Shown: positions 1 through 11,489 of the stretch, in pieces
How positions within the stretch are numbered: position 1 is the first letter of the stretch
Layout of the letters: each line of letters opens with the position of its first letter
NCBI GenBank assembly: GCA_946699065.1
Contig: CAMPDV010000265.1
Location: forward strand, 356,359 to 420,358
Direction of reading: 5' to 3'
Source: Loxodes magnus
Taxonomy: Eukaryota; Ciliophora; Karyorelictea; Loxodida; Loxodidae
DNA length: 64,000 nucleotides
Notes under the pieces: model-generated
Seen by the model: only the letters and a program-made list of their open reading frames with translations
Told to the model about the DNA's origin: nothing
Databases searched by the model: none
Made by a program: the position numbers and the translations under genes

Positions 1-330
1 AATTAAAGCATAAAAAATTCCTAAAAAGAAGGAAAATTGCTATTATTGTCGTAAGGTAAGAAATATATAAGCAATTTTGTAATTTGTAAAATTAAAAAAA
101 AAAGATATAATAAAAAATTTAAGCAAGAACAAGAAAAATTATATTGCAATTCGGTTGGAGAAATATACAAAAGAAAAATAACTAAAGAAACAATGAGATT
201 GTTATTAAAAAAACCCGAAAGCAGAAGATGATAAGAACTAATACAAATGAGTATGAAGTCAGATTTAAAAACTTTATTTAAGCTAAAGAAGATATGTGAT
301 GATAATGAATTTTAATAAATATATAAATAT
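1..330 (+). pseudogene. gag-like zinc-knuckle element remnant, 3' part
   Basis: This is a broken copy of the gag-like family that is best preserved at 22158-22851. Read with TAA/TAG as Gln, the start gives a partial zinc knuckle (KKENCYYCRK) whose later His and Cys are lost. Further on, in shifted frames, come LYCNSVGEIYKRKI and NTNEYEVRFKNF. These match the post-knuckle domain of the better copy (RIYRNPNGKLYRKK and DPSKYEV). At least two frameshifts separate the pieces. The N-terminal half lies outside the window. A structured RNA repeat begins about 60 bases downstream. Function of the family is inferred from the knuckle only. Confidence 0.5.
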
Positions 331-388
331 AGTTTTTATTAAATGTATAAATTAATAATTTTATAATATTAATAAATTTTAACTTAAA

Positions 389-672
389 GAGTTTTAGACT
401 GCAACTTTTTGCAGTTTAACGACCCCAACACTCCCTTCATGGGATAACGGGGATATCCTGTTGCTTTCGAAAAGCAGCTGCCAGGAGCTTCATCGCTATG
501 GGCAGCCAGGTTTCAATCCCCTTCCGGGATTGATAATCAAAAGGAAGGCGTTCTCTTACAAAGGTTGACTTTGACCAGGGACTTTCTCAGCGACAGGAAA
601 GGAACTTGTTCCTAGCCATAAAACCAGAAAGTATGATTTAGAAGGCCAATCTCAACTCCCACCATCTTTTTA
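389..672 (+). repeat. structured RNA-like repeat, copy 1
   Basis: A GC-richer block of about 280 bases that matches 7183-7490 in layout rather than base by base. Both have the same order of hairpins with different paired bases: GCTTT/AAAGC here against GCTTA/TAAGC there, GCTGCC/GGCAGC against TCGGC/GCTGA, CAATCCC/GGGATTG against CCGCT/AGTGG, and GGAAC/GTTCC against GATAGGA/TCCTTATC. Both end in a C-rich ACCATCT followed by TTTAAT. Such paired changes suggest a selected RNA fold. It could be a 5' leader or a non-coding part of a retroposon. I do not recognise it as a known RNA family. Confidence 0.55.
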
Positions 673-1017
673 ATTTAATATAATAATATTTTCATTAATA
701 TTAATATTTCTTAAATTTATATATAAAAATCTCTTTCTTATAACATCCTTTATTTTTAAATCTGCTTAGTAATATTGCTGTACCATAAACTTTGCATTTT
801 ACTCAATGTAGCATTTTAATAGAAATATCGCTTAACTGAGTAGATTTGAAAAATTAAAAGAAGATTTATTAGAAGTTTCTCTTTTCAAAATTAATAGAAG
901 TGTGCTATATTTTAATTTAAATGATTGAAGCTATTCTACTATATTTTTATTTATAAGATGATGAAAGATAAGAAGCATTAATAGGTTTAAATTTTATTCT
1001 ATATAAAGTTAAAATTT
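673..1017. other. AT-rich intergenic stretch
   Basis: No gene, repeat or structured element is seen. Its last 50 bases resemble the sequence just left of 24324, which is the 3' flank of the RING paralogue. Left of that, unit 1 and unit 2 no longer match, so this is near the outer edge of the array. Confidence 0.5.
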
Positions 1018-4000
1018 TCAAACATAAAATCCTTTTGCATTATTTATTTTATTCAGATCACAATTTCCTGAATGATGTAACTCCATACATAAGTTGCAAT
1101 AAGTAAGCTAGTCTTTAGAACAAAGAGGAACTCCAACATAGCCATTAGCTACTAAAGCATTAAATTCACACTTAACACATTTTTTAGGTTGTTCTTTGTA
1201 ATTTGATTATACTTAAGGAGGTTTTCCCTCTTAATTTATTTATTGATTCTATTCCCTTTAATTCCTATTTTGATATACCCATTAAAAGGCTTCCTTATTT
1301 AATAACTATTTTAAAATTTCATCATCTATTGGTTAGAAACATTTTATACATGACAAATCTTATTTAGATATTTTGCCTTAACTTTATTAATTCTGAAGAT
1401 GCTAATTTAAGCATTCTCTACAACATAAATGATTACAACTTAAAACTACATTAAGCTAGTCTATTCTTTAGCATTTTATACATTATAAAATCATTTAATT
1501 TTGATTATAAATATTAATATTTTATTCTTTTTGATAAGTTTGTAATTAGTTTTATTATTACTATATTTCCTAACTTTTAATATCCATTTTTGGAGGTCCT
1601 TATTGATATATCTGATTGCCTCCTATATTTTAATATTATTTTTATGCTTCAACCTATTTTATTTATAACAACGGCTCAGAAATAAACTTTTATCCTTAAT
1701 TTTGAGTTTTATAAAGTTCTGAAATAAGTTAATCTTTTCTCTAATTTTCACTTTAATAATTTTTTATCTATTTTGCAAAGTCTTATTTTTCATACTCAAG
1801 TTAGTTAACTTATGTTTCCAAAGTTTTTATTCTATTTAACATTTGCTAATTTTGCATAATGTTTTCTTAAATTTATTAGTTTAAATTTTAAATTTTAAAA
1901 TCATATTCTAACTGTATTTTCTATTAGTCATTTTAATTTTTATCTATAAAGCCTTTCATATTGAACATTTAATTATTTAACTTTTCCATTTCTTAGACTT
2001 TTTATTAAACTACAGTAATAGATTGCTAATTTTATTTTTCTAAATTTTGAATATAAGCTTGCATTTAGCTTATTTAGTTCTAATTACCTTCATTTTTTGC
2101 TATGAAATTTTAGAGATCGTTTAACTGATTTTCTTTACTTTATAGATAGTCTTCATATTATTTTTTAATTAGCTAAATTAGATTTTTTTAATTTTCCACT
2201 TCTTCTTATTTTAATTTCAAATCCTAACTATGCTTCAATTCTTTGTTTTGATAATCTTAAAGAATTGACTGATTTTCTTTTACCTATCTTTAAGCTTAAT
2301 TTAAATTAAACTTTGATTCTTTTATTTCTTTTTCATTTTCGATATTTTATTGCCTAAGCAATTAAATTTAATTTCTTAGTTCCTTCAAATTTTAATTTAA
2401 TGTTTAAATAAGTTCATTTTTTTCTTTTAGCTAATTTTGCAAAGTTTTTGGTTCTTAATCTTTTAGCAAAATTTATTAATTTAGATTAAAAATTTAATCC
2501 TATAAATATAATACTTATTTTGATAAACTCGAGTTTTAGTTTTATAAATTCTTATTCTATAGCTCTATTTATTTTAAAGAAGTTTGACCATTTATAAACT
2601 CTGATTCTTTAGATTAATAGGATATTGCTTATTAATTAATTTTTAATTATTATTTAAGTTCTTAGATTGTTTTTTCTGTTTATTATTTTTCCAGATTTGA
2701 CTAATTTAATTACAATTGTAATTCTGAAATTTAGGCTTCTAAATTAATTACTTAATTATGCTTGATTTATCCTGCTTTTTGCAATTCATTTAATTATTTG
2801 TTATATTCTTAGTCCTTTTGTTAAAATTATTATTACTGAGACGAAAGTTAATTTTAAGCAATAAATTAAGTTTATTGAATTTTTTGTAATAAATTATCGT
2901 TCTAACTTTTAAGCTAATTTAGATTTTGAGCATCTAATTATTTTTAATTTTCAAGTTAAGAAATATTAAAAGTTAAAGTTTGTATCTACTTGTTTAATTC
3001 TTCAATGTCTGATTTACTTTAATTGCTTAAAAATTATATTTAAACTTCATGCTCTATAATTTATTCCTTTTTTTAGGATAAAGTTTGCTCCATTTATTAT
3101 ATTAATTCCTGTGAGTTCAAATTTTCACTCTAGTTAGTTAAATTTATTTATTATTCAAGCTCTTAGTTTAATATGTTCTTTATGCCTTCTTTCAAATTGA
3201 AATAGATCTATTCTGTTTCCTTTAATTATTCAAACTAAGGTTTCATTATTAAGTATTATTTTTAAATCTAATGAAGTTAAGAATCTTATTCTTTCGATAT
3301 TAACCTTTCTTATTATTCTTTTTCCTTTTATAACATTGCCTATTTTAAATTCTCGTTCTCATTTTGATATTATACCAGAATTCTTTGCAACTCTTATAAG
3401 ATTTATGAATCGTCAATACTTTATTGAGGATACAAATTAATTTAAGAGTTACTAGATGATTGCTCTAGTAAAGTTTTTTTAATATCTTAAATAATTTAGT
3501 TTTATTACTATAAACTAGCTTCGTAGTTATTTCTTTGCTATAAGAAATCATTTATCTATTACTAATGGATTTAACACTAATCTTTTCCTTATCTGAAATT
3601 CTGTAATTAATCTTAATATCTCTGTCTTTCCTCTTAAAGTTATTACAGTAACTTTTAATTATTATCTCATAAATCATTTTATTTCTATTATGTTTGCTTT
3701 TTTTATTTTGTTAATTTCTAAATTTACGCGTTAAGTTCTAGAATTTAGTATTCTTAGTTATATTTTTCTTTTTATGACTATGAAAATTTTTAACTTCAAC
3801 TTTATATTTCAACTTAATGCTAATTTTAAAGAGTTTTAGTATTTTCCTACATTTCATTAATCTATTCTTCATATTAACTTCTAATCTAATTTATTTCTTA
3901 ATTATGCTTCAATTACATCTGAGTCACTTAGTGCAAATAAACAGAGTTTTCTTAATAAGTTTACTTTCCATGCTTATCTTTTTCTTCTTAGAGCTGATTT

Positions 4001-4440
4001 TATAGCTGCGCTAACTAGATATTTAATCCCTAACTTTTTTGATCTAATTCTATCTTTTAGTTGACAAATAAAATTGAAAGGTTATATAAATACTCCTATA
4101 GCTATTCTTTGCTAGCTTATGAAGATAATAGCTATATCTATGCTTATAAGTTTTATAAGTTTTATTATTAGACTATTTAATTTATCTGATTATATTGCTA
4201 GTTTCCCTATTAAACGAAATATCTATTGAGATCTTACGCTTATTACGCATTAACTTTAGTGAAGTGTCTTAATTAGCACTGCAAATTTTCTAAATCTCTT
4301 CCAGTTAGCTTAGAATGGATAAAAGCACTTAATCACATTTATCTTCAATGCATAGCACAGAAATTATGTCCACATTAAAAGATAATAACAGGCTATATTT
4401 TATTTTAATTGCAACCTTCAAAGTCGCAGTTGGCTTACAT
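1018..4440 (-). CDS. long coiled-coil protein with N-terminal zinc finger and C-terminal RING (intact copy)
   Basis: The ORF runs 1,140 codons from ATG (4438-4440) to TGA (1018-1020); start and stop share one frame. TAA/TAG are read as Gln and two early TGA as Trp. The N-terminus has a Cys/His cluster (C5, C10, C23, H25, C28, H31; CGHNFCAMH). Residues of about 90-980 are Gln/Asn/Glu/Leu-rich heptad-like coiled coil. The C-terminus has a C3HC4 RING (CIKC at about 987, then CNH, C..C and CIKC) and a second Cys/His block that looks half B-box (CVKC, LTYCNLCMELHH). A RING suggests an E3 ubiquitin ligase, with the coiled coil for self-association; this is inference. The order differs from TRIM proteins, where the coiled coil follows the RING. 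A divergent paralogue at 24324-35176 keeps the zinc ligands, which implies selection on the protein. Confidence 0.8.
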
Positions 4441-5697
4441 TTATAATAAATAAGCAAATTTAATCTTAAATATAGATTTATATTGTAATTTTAAGTTTTT
4501 ATAAATAAATTAAGTTAAAGCAAATTTATTAAATTAAACTAAATAAATTTAAAAGTTAATTAATTAGAGTTGCATAATTATATTGTAATTGTTAGATGTA
4601 AATAAGAATATCCCTTGGATTAATTATTGTAGCCTTTGGTTTTATTTATAAGAATTTATCTTATCACTATAAAGACATAGAAATAATATACTCTTGTTTA
4701 GGTGAGAATATTTTGCTTAGTTCATTAATTTCTTGTCATTTATTACCTTAAAAGTAAAAATTATTAGAATTTAAAAGCATTTAGAGTTCTCTATTTAAGC
4801 TTAGCTTTATAAAGGATTTAAGAAAGGCATTATTATACTAGTTATTCATGCTAAGCGAAACTAAACTTTTTTATTTTTTATTTTTTATAAAAACTATTTT
4901 AATATTTTCCTTCTAATTATTTGCTTATTTTTCAAGAAATTTCATCATAATTATTTCAGATAGCTTTTCTCTTCACTCTGAATATTGCTTTTCTTTTATC
5001 TTTATTCAATTATATCTTTTTGAGGTTAAAATATAAATAATAGCTCTAAATAAACAATTTCTATACCTCTAATTCCTTTAAGCATAATAAATGAAGTTCA
5101 AAGACTAGGATTGAATATTTTTTTTTAATCTAAGATTTAAAAATCAGCTTTTATATTCCTTCTTTCGTTATCAAGTTCATCTATAACTTACTTTTTTGAA
5201 TCAGTTTATCTTAAATAGAATGTGATTAAAATTCCTAGCTTTCAAATATAAAAAATTATAGAAATTTTCTTCTTGTAACCACTGAAAAATTTAGGAGACA
5301 TAAAGATTTATTGATACTCCTATTTATCCCTAAAGCATAAACTATTTAGTATCAAACTATTATACTTTAAGGAATAAAATAGTTTTAAAGTGATGCTTTA
5401 TTATGATAGACTAAAATACATTCTTTATGATTAATAAGCTTAAAATGATATTAAGCTCCTTACAGCTCTTAATGAAAACTATTTATTTTATCTAAATCTA
5501 ATAAAGCATTAGATTATAAAAGATTAACAATAGTTTAAATCATTTATAGCTATAAAGGAATAAAGTATTTAGTTTCTAAAATATTAGACTTATATTAGTT
5601 AAACTTAGTTTTAGTCATTAAAGCTAAGGAAAAAAGTAAAATCTTAGATTTATTAATTAACAATTAAAGCATATAATAAAAGGAAAATTTGATATAT
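4441..5697. other. AT-rich region, no gene recognised
   Basis: Upstream of the RING gene start and of the forward ORF at 5698. No convincing coding signal or RNA gene is seen on either strand. The copy at 35177-36425 is nearly identical, with a few homopolymer and short-repeat length differences (for example a shorter TTTTATTTTT run near 35610). It could hold promoters for the two divergent genes. Confidence 0.4.
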
Positions 5698-6747
5698 ATG
5701 ATAGATTTAAATTACGAAGAATTAAATCTTAATAAGCAAGAAGATATAATTTTGTTAGAAATAGCAGCATAAAAAATAATATCCTCAAATTATACAGTGA
5801 GGATTTCTACAAAAAGGTTAAGATATAAACGTTAGAATAAAAAGAATTTAGAAAATATAAAGATTTATATATTTATAAAAGAAGTAAAGTAAAGATAAAG
5901 TTATAATAGTTTTTATATAGTCATTTAAAAATTATCAATAAAACAACTATTTCAGAAAATATTAAAGCATAAACGCTCCAATCAACTATAACTTTACATT
6001 TCGAAAGATCCAGATAAAATCACTAGGTTATTTCATAACGTAAAAATCTCAAAAAACAAGATTAATTATATTTATTTATTACTAGATGAGTATATTTAAG
6101 AAGATTCAACTATTTATAACTAACTATTCTTTAGTAGATACATACTTAAAATTTAAAAAAGATAAACAAATTAAATCATAATTAATATTAAATACCAAGA
6201 GTCATAACTACAAATAGTTGATATTTTAAAATATAATAGAAATAATTTCATAGAAATAAGTTTATTTACATTGGTTACTTTAAAGCTAATATTAGATATT
6301 TGGAAATTATCCTTTCTAATTATCTTAGATTTAATATCTTTAGGCAATTATAATAGCCTTGGTAATCTAAATATATCTCTTTAAAAATATTTAATTATAA
6401 TTCCAAATTTTTATGAAATAATAGAGTGTAATATATTACTAATTTAATATCTTAGAATTAGGTAGTAGTAAGCATTTATTTCAGGTTATGTAATGTGTAA
6501 AGTGTAAAAGTTGGTTTTATACTATAATTAATGCAATTTTCCTTGCTTTTTATTCTGCAAATTTACTATTTCACCAATTTCCGAAAATTAAAAAGTGAAA
6601 GTTGTAGCTCAAGATATATAAAGTATGAATTTATACAGTTACTAGACATAAATATTACATAGATATGTAAAGACCAAATAAATTTCATTGATGATAATCT
6701 AAATTTTAATATCATCAATTTTATTTTGGAAGTTTGTTAAGGGATGA
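5698..6747 (+). CDS. hypothetical protein, uncertain
   Basis: ATG at 5698 is followed by 349 codons with TAA/TAG read as Gln and no in-frame TGA until 6745-6747. At this base composition that run without TGA is longer than chance would usually give. The unit 2 copy (36426-37475) has exactly the same length, with only substitutions such as a Glu-to-Lys change near 6062. The predicted protein is Ile/Leu/Lys/Asn-rich, with no recognised domain and several hydrophobic stretches. Base composition is as AT-rich as its surroundings, unlike the Kelch gene, which argues against a real gene. I give it as a candidate only. Confidence 0.3.
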
Positions 6748-7182
6748 TCATAGAGCACGGAGAATAAAGCAGTCAAGAAATAAAAATAATTTTTGCTTTT
6801 AGAAGCAGTTACATGAAATTAGCAGTTGCATAAAGAAGATGAATAAAATATTGGTTATGTTGTAAATTAAACTTTTTAGCAAGAAAATTTCTAAATTTTT
6901 TATGGACACTGATTCAATTTTTACCAATTAAATCAAGGAAGAAAACTATTTATTTGCGAAAAAATAAAAAAGGTGTTAATATAATTAAAAATGCTTCATT
7001 GATCATCAAAGAAGATCAGATATATAATTAATTTTATAATAATTACAAAATTAATAAAGTCAGAAAATATAATAAGGAGAATAACAAGGAATATTCCTTT
7101 CATATAAGAAGTATAATCTTTCATTAATGAAAATAAATAAAACTTTTTAAAAGCAATAAAATTTAATTAATTATAAACTTAA
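6748..7182. other. AT-rich spacer
   Basis: No gene is recognised. Just before it, at about 6688-6718, an inverted repeat (TTGATGAT/ATCATCAA) could form a 9-bp stem; it is present in both copies. Confidence 0.35.
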
Positions 7183-7490
7183 AAGGTTTCTCTTTCAAGG
7201 AAATTAAAACTCCTCCAACTAAACAATTCAGTACGCTCTCTTAAGGCACATTATGCAGATGTCCTGTTGCTTAATTCAATAAGCTTCGGCCAGAGAGTTC
7301 CATAACTATGTGCTGACAAGCTTCAAGCCGCTAACAAGAGTGGATAACCAGAAAGATTTTGTTTACTTTCTGAGATTGATTTTAACCAGAGACATTCAGG
7401 TAAAGGATAGGAATTCGTCCTTATCTATAAAACTAGAAGACTGGATCAGAAGATAAACCTAAGCTCTCACCATCTATTTAATTATTATAT
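7183..7490 (+). repeat. structured RNA-like repeat, copy 2
   Basis: Counterpart of 389-672 with the same series of hairpins but different paired bases. It leads directly into a gag-like remnant that ends in a LINE-type 3' tail, so here it looks like the 5' leader of a composite retroposon. Its 3' end (CACCATCTATTTAA) can also pair with TTTTAAATAGGGTG at about 7497-7510, the beginning of the downstream part. The unit 2 copy is 37911-38218. Confidence 0.55.
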
Positions 7491-7878
7491 AATATATTTT
7501 AAATAGGGTGGAAAGCCCTTTCCTTTGGATGCTGCTTGGAAGCCCAGCAACGCAACTAAAAAATGAGCGCGGACGGAGGATAAATCAAAGAAAGAGAAAC
7601 CAATAACAAGAGATGGAAGATTCGACAAGCTGGAGAACTCTGAATGCCAGTAGAAAACCTTCTTCATAATAGGTAGGAGAAAGATATACCCGTAATTGAA
7701 TATTGCATCCTATGCTTTGGAAGGAAAAATTACAGAGACGCACTGCAGGAAGAGAAAACAAGGATAGATTGACCCATTAAATTTTATTTTTCGACATTAA
7801 ATAAAATTAATTTAAAGAGCTGCGCACCAACGAGAGTGCTACTCGCTCCATAATCTAATTTATTTATTTATAGCAATA
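7491..7878 (+). mobile_element. non-autonomous retroposon: degenerate gag-like ORF with LINE-type 3' tail
   Basis: From about 7,550 one frame reads as a Lys/Arg/Glu-rich protein with EYCILCFGRKNYRDAL, a decayed zinc knuckle that keeps the first two Cys. At 7817-7848 follows a hairpin (GAGCTGCGCACC / GTGCTACTCGCTC) and then a short TTTA repeat. This tail matches the 3' end of the 5.5-kb LINE at 33494-33557. Shared 3' tails are how SINEs and other non-autonomous elements use a LINE reverse transcriptase. With the RNA-like block at 7183-7490 it seems to form one element of about 690 bp. Copy in unit 2: 38219-38606. Confidence 0.6.
7817..7871 (+). repeat. LINE-type 3' hairpin tail with TTTA repeat
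   Basis: Hairpin arms GAGC/GCTC and CGCAC/GTG flank an AACGA-type loop, followed by ATTTATTTATTTAT. Near-identical to the LINE end at 33494-33557. The unit 2 copy (38545-38599) differs at several stem bases. Confidence 0.7.
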
Positions 7879-8263
7879 AAATTTTTAGAATTATGTCTGA
7901 GTCAGAAATATAATCAATAATATAAATAGGGAGAAGCAATCCTCCGACTGAGATTGACCTAACTTCTGGAGCCAGTAAGTACCCATAGGCAAAGAACCGA
8001 AAAAGAATCTTGGTAGGAACCAATAGAAGATAAGACTGAAGAGGCATCAAGTAACATTAACGATGAAATATACCAGATACTAAGATCTCTTAGGGAGCAT
8101 TCCGATCACGGTCCTATAGAAGACAAGGCCCGCAAAAATTGCTAACACTGTGGAAGACTTCAGCAAAAAATTTTATAATTCAAAAAATCTTTATTAAAAA
8201 TTTGCAATTCATTAAGAAGCTATGTGCTCCTTAATCTCATTTATTTATTATTTATTTAAATTT
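7879..8263 (+). mobile_element. second gag-like fragment with degenerate LINE-type tail
   Basis: About 90 codons read continuously at 7,890-8,165 (…KTEEASSNINDEIYQILR…, then KARKNCQHCGR). The last part is the first half of a zinc knuckle (TGC at 8140, TGT at 8149) with its His and final Cys missing. The element ends at 8214-8263 with AAGAAGCTATGTGCTCC and TTTATTTATTATTTATTT, a worn version of the LINE tail. It lies head to tail behind the previous element, so this may be one retroposon inserted into or next to another. Unit 2 copy: about 38607-38995. Confidence 0.5.
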
Positions 8264-8775
8264 CTTTTAATATAAATGACTTAAAATATATTAAATCATT
8301 AAAATAACTGTTCGCCTTCCGGCTTAATTTAAATTTTAAATATATAAAATCTCCTTTCCTGCATGTTCGTTCCTTGTGCTCTTTTTCCTGGATTTCTCTC
8401 TTTTTAATAGTCTGAGTTAAGAATTTTTTTTTTCTTCCAGATTTTCCCATTTCCCGATGGAAAGAATTCCGTCGCTCGCCATTTCAGTTGCTAATAGTTA
8501 ATATTACTCTAAATATTCATTCTTATTCTTTTCTATTGGGGACATTTTCGCCATAGATGTCAAGTTCTGTTGCAAATGTAACATATTTTCCTTGCTCTAG
8601 GAAATATCTTTTCTTGTTTCTCTATTTCCATTGGAATTCCTTAAGAAGGCTTCTACAAGTTTTCTTCTATTAATTTAAGTCTGGAATCTAATTTTACTCA
8701 GTTTTTCTCGTCTTGCTCTTGCATTACTCAAATATCATTCTCTAAATTTTAAACTGACTCATAGACTCCGACACT
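8264..8775 (-). pseudogene. gag-like coiled-coil/CCHC protein remnant
   Basis: On the reverse strand an ATG at 8722-8724 is in frame with a complete CX2CX4HX4C zinc knuckle at 8542-8583 (CYICNRTWHLWRKC). One TGA is read as Trp inside the knuckle. Upstream of the knuckle is a short coiled-coil segment and the family signature IPMEIE…RARK, which also precedes the knuckle in the elements at 25573 and 27147. No reverse transcriptase follows. The region after the knuckle is Lys-rich and has long A runs, where frames are unreliable. It is probably an RNA-binding, gag/ORF1-type protein of a retroposon. Unit 2 copy: 39005-39519. Confidence 0.55.
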
Positions 8776-9189
8776 TAAAATATATAGAAACTAAAAGTCT
8801 TAACTAAAAGACATCAAAATTTAAAATATACATTTTTACTTTCTAAGATTTCAATGAAATTGGATATGATAAACATTAAAATTTAACAAAGACTAATCTA
8901 ATGAAAATCTTTGATTTTTAATCTTTAAAATCTTAAATATTAAATAAAAATTTGAGATATAATTAGCAGAAACTTAAAGATAAAGCTAATAGCGAAAAAT
9001 AAATATCATAAAATTGATACATTTAAATAATAATTGAAAAATTATTATTTTTTTTAATTAAAACATATAAAATTTAATAGGAAAAATGTAAAGAAATTTA
9101 TAGTTTCAAAAGTTGGCCTTTGCATCCAGTACGCTTGAAAATGTATTCTCTTGAATAAGAGGTCGCCTTAAGAATTCATAAGTTCGTCA

Positions 9190-9743
9190 TCATTGCTTAT
9201 AAGTTAGACTTTACAATAAATCCTTCTTCATCTAAAAAATTATTTTAAATTTATTATTATAAAATTTCTTTCTATATATATATCTAATCTAGTAGACACC
9301 TTTAAAATAATTCTTTCATTATGTTTCTTCTTTTATTTTTATATATTTGGTTTCTTCACCAGCATCCTTTTAATTATGATGTTTTTAGCACATACAGCAA
9401 CTCATTTTTCTTCTAATGCTTTATTATTATTCGCTTATTTCGTTGTCCATGGGAATGCTTCTCTGTTGTCCATTGATTCTTTATAAAATTTCTTATTATG
9501 CCTTCTATTTTTCCTAAAGTTATTTTATTTGATGTTGGAATTAAGAAAACTAGAATTGAAACATTTGAGGGATTTAGCTGAATTATTTGTCAATCTCATC
9601 TAGTTTATATCCCATTTACGATTATATGTTATTTATTGAGTCTTCTATAAATGAAAATTGAAGATTTAGCTCATTGTCTATTTTTCTAGTATCTCTTCTA
9701 ATTTTTCAGTTTTTAATCTATATTGTTTTAATTTATATTGCAT
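9190..9743 (-). pseudogene. gag-like coiled-coil protein with degenerate zinc knuckle
   Basis: A possible ATG at 9741-9743 begins a coiled coil (KTEKLEEILEK). After a frame change it continues as IDNELNLQFSFIEDSINN and a Gln-rich coil. The knuckle at about 9,360-9,399 reads CCMCQKHHNQKDAG: CX2C and His are present, the final Cys is lost and spacing is one short. The family signature SIPMDNEI and RRKM precede it. Same domain order as 8264-8775 but clearly more decayed. Unit 2 copy: 39934-40487. Confidence 0.45.
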
Positions 9744-10166
9744 TCCGTTATCCTTAACTGAACGGCTTATGCAAAGGAATCTTGAGATTATTGTCTTTTA
9801 TCTTACTATGGTGATTATTAAATTAAATTAGATTATTATTCCTAATTCTCAAGCTATATGTTAAGAGATATCTGTTGCTTTTAGGTGTCATTTTATATAT
9901 ATTAATAATAAATAAAATAAATAATATTCTTGTTAATTAATAAAATTAAAGCATTCTAGTAATAATTGATAAATAAATGTTCTTACAGTTTTAAGATAGT
10001 CCTATATTTAAATAAGGTATATAATTCACTTAATTTTAGAGTAAAGCATTAATTAAATTTAGATTCTATTTTTAGTTTACTTTTATAATTAAATCAATAA
10101 ATTTATTACTAAATTAAAAGCATTTTAATTAATAAATTATTTTAAGGATTAGGCTTTAATAAAAAG

Positions 10167-10829
10167 ATTGCAGGACTTCCAAAAGGAATTATGAGCAGAA
10201 GAAAAAGTCGAAGAGATTGGTGCTATCCATAAAAAACTCCTCCCCACAAACTAGAGAAACATGATCATAGCTCTGGATAAACTGAAATCCCAATTAAAAA
10301 AAAAAAAACTAAGAAATTCACCTAAAGATCATTTCGAGCTCATGACGAAGAATATTACCAATCAGATTATGAAGTAGATTGGGATATTTCTTTTGAAGTC
10401 GAAGAGCTCTGCAAATTCCTGTTGTTCTAAGATATGAAAAGGCCTAGTTACGAGAAAAAGTAGAATAAATCTCTCAAGAATCGATGGGCTTTTAAGTCAT
10501 GCAATTTTTCTATTATTACTTGAAAGGAGAACTAACCAACAGAATGCTCAGAAATCGATTTTCCTGTTGTTACGTTGGAACTTAAACCTAAATTACCTGA
10601 GGTGGAAATTACTCCCCGAATATAAACATCGTGTTCTTGTTGCTTGAAGAAGATCAAACAATATGTAACAAGATCAAAACGTGAGATCAAAAAAAACTAA
10701 AAAATATTTATTAAGACAGTACATAGAATTAGAAAGTTCTAAAAAACAGTAAGAAGAAATATGATTAAAGATAGCAATATTATTATTTTATGGAGAAAAT
10801 TATTAGAAGAAATTATTCAACGAAATTGA
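10167..10829 (+). CDS. unrecognised basic/acidic protein (copy 1, start codon altered)
   Basis: Coding-like composition begins where unit 2 has ATG GCA (40910); unit 1 has ATT there, so its first ATG is at 10191. The protein starts with a basic patch (SRRKSRRDW), then an acidic/aromatic block (EEYYQSDYEVDW), then PEVEITPRI and a CSCC cluster. One TGA is read as Trp (SIITWKEN). I chose TGA at 10827-10829 as end; unit 2 has TGG there, so the true end may be later. No family is recognised. Two A-run length differences between the copies cancel out, so about 25 residues differ in frame (see findings). Confidence 0.45.
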
Positions 10830-11489
10830 TAAAATAAAAGGAACCATATTTTTATTAATTTTATAGACAGAACCTCTCAATTTTTAAGTATAAAACGAGA
10901 GAATTTTTTATTAATTTAAGTATTAGACTTTATTTTTCCTAATGAAGCATTTTCAATTTTAATAATCTTAAAAAATAAAAAGAAAATAAAATTTTTTATT
11001 TTTAATTATAAAATTTAGAATTAAATAAACAAAAGATATTCCCACAAATCAAAGACTTGTTAGAATACAAAATAGATAGAAAAGAATTTAAAAATTTTCT
11101 TTATTTTAAGATAAAAAATTTTAGTTTTGAAATATTTAAATTTTAAGTGTTTTTTAATATTTTGAAAGAGTAGATATTTTTAACTTTTTACTTAATGGTA
11201 TTTAAATATATTTTTCTTTTTGTAAATAACTAAATAAATAATTAAAATAGATTAAGATCCATCAGCTAGAAGAAATATAATATTAAAAATTATATAAAGA
11301 GACAGAAAAAATGAAATAAAAGAGTTTTAATTTAATTAGTTAATGAAATTTATTTTTATTATTTCATAAATAAAAAATTTTCTATTTATTAATAACGGAA
11401 AATTAAAAAAGTAAGAAATAAATATTGATTTAAAGTACTATTCTATATGCATAGTATTTATTTTTTAATTAAAATTTTTTTTTAATTTA
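10830..11489. other. AT-rich region, possibly 3' end of preceding gene
   Basis: Very AT-rich with no domain recognised. The reading frame of the preceding gene may extend into its first 100 bases. It ends where the reverse-strand LINE tail begins. Confidence 0.35.

Noticed and set aside
510..522. tRNA B-box (GGTTTCAATCCC) suggesting a tRNA-derived SINE
   Set aside because: One base too long for the consensus, not kept in the copy at about 7,320, and no A box or tRNA fold found.
1018..1500. RING-IBR-RING (parkin-type) ligase
   Set aside because: The second Cys/His block has spacing closer to a half B-box than to IBR, and no third RING is seen.
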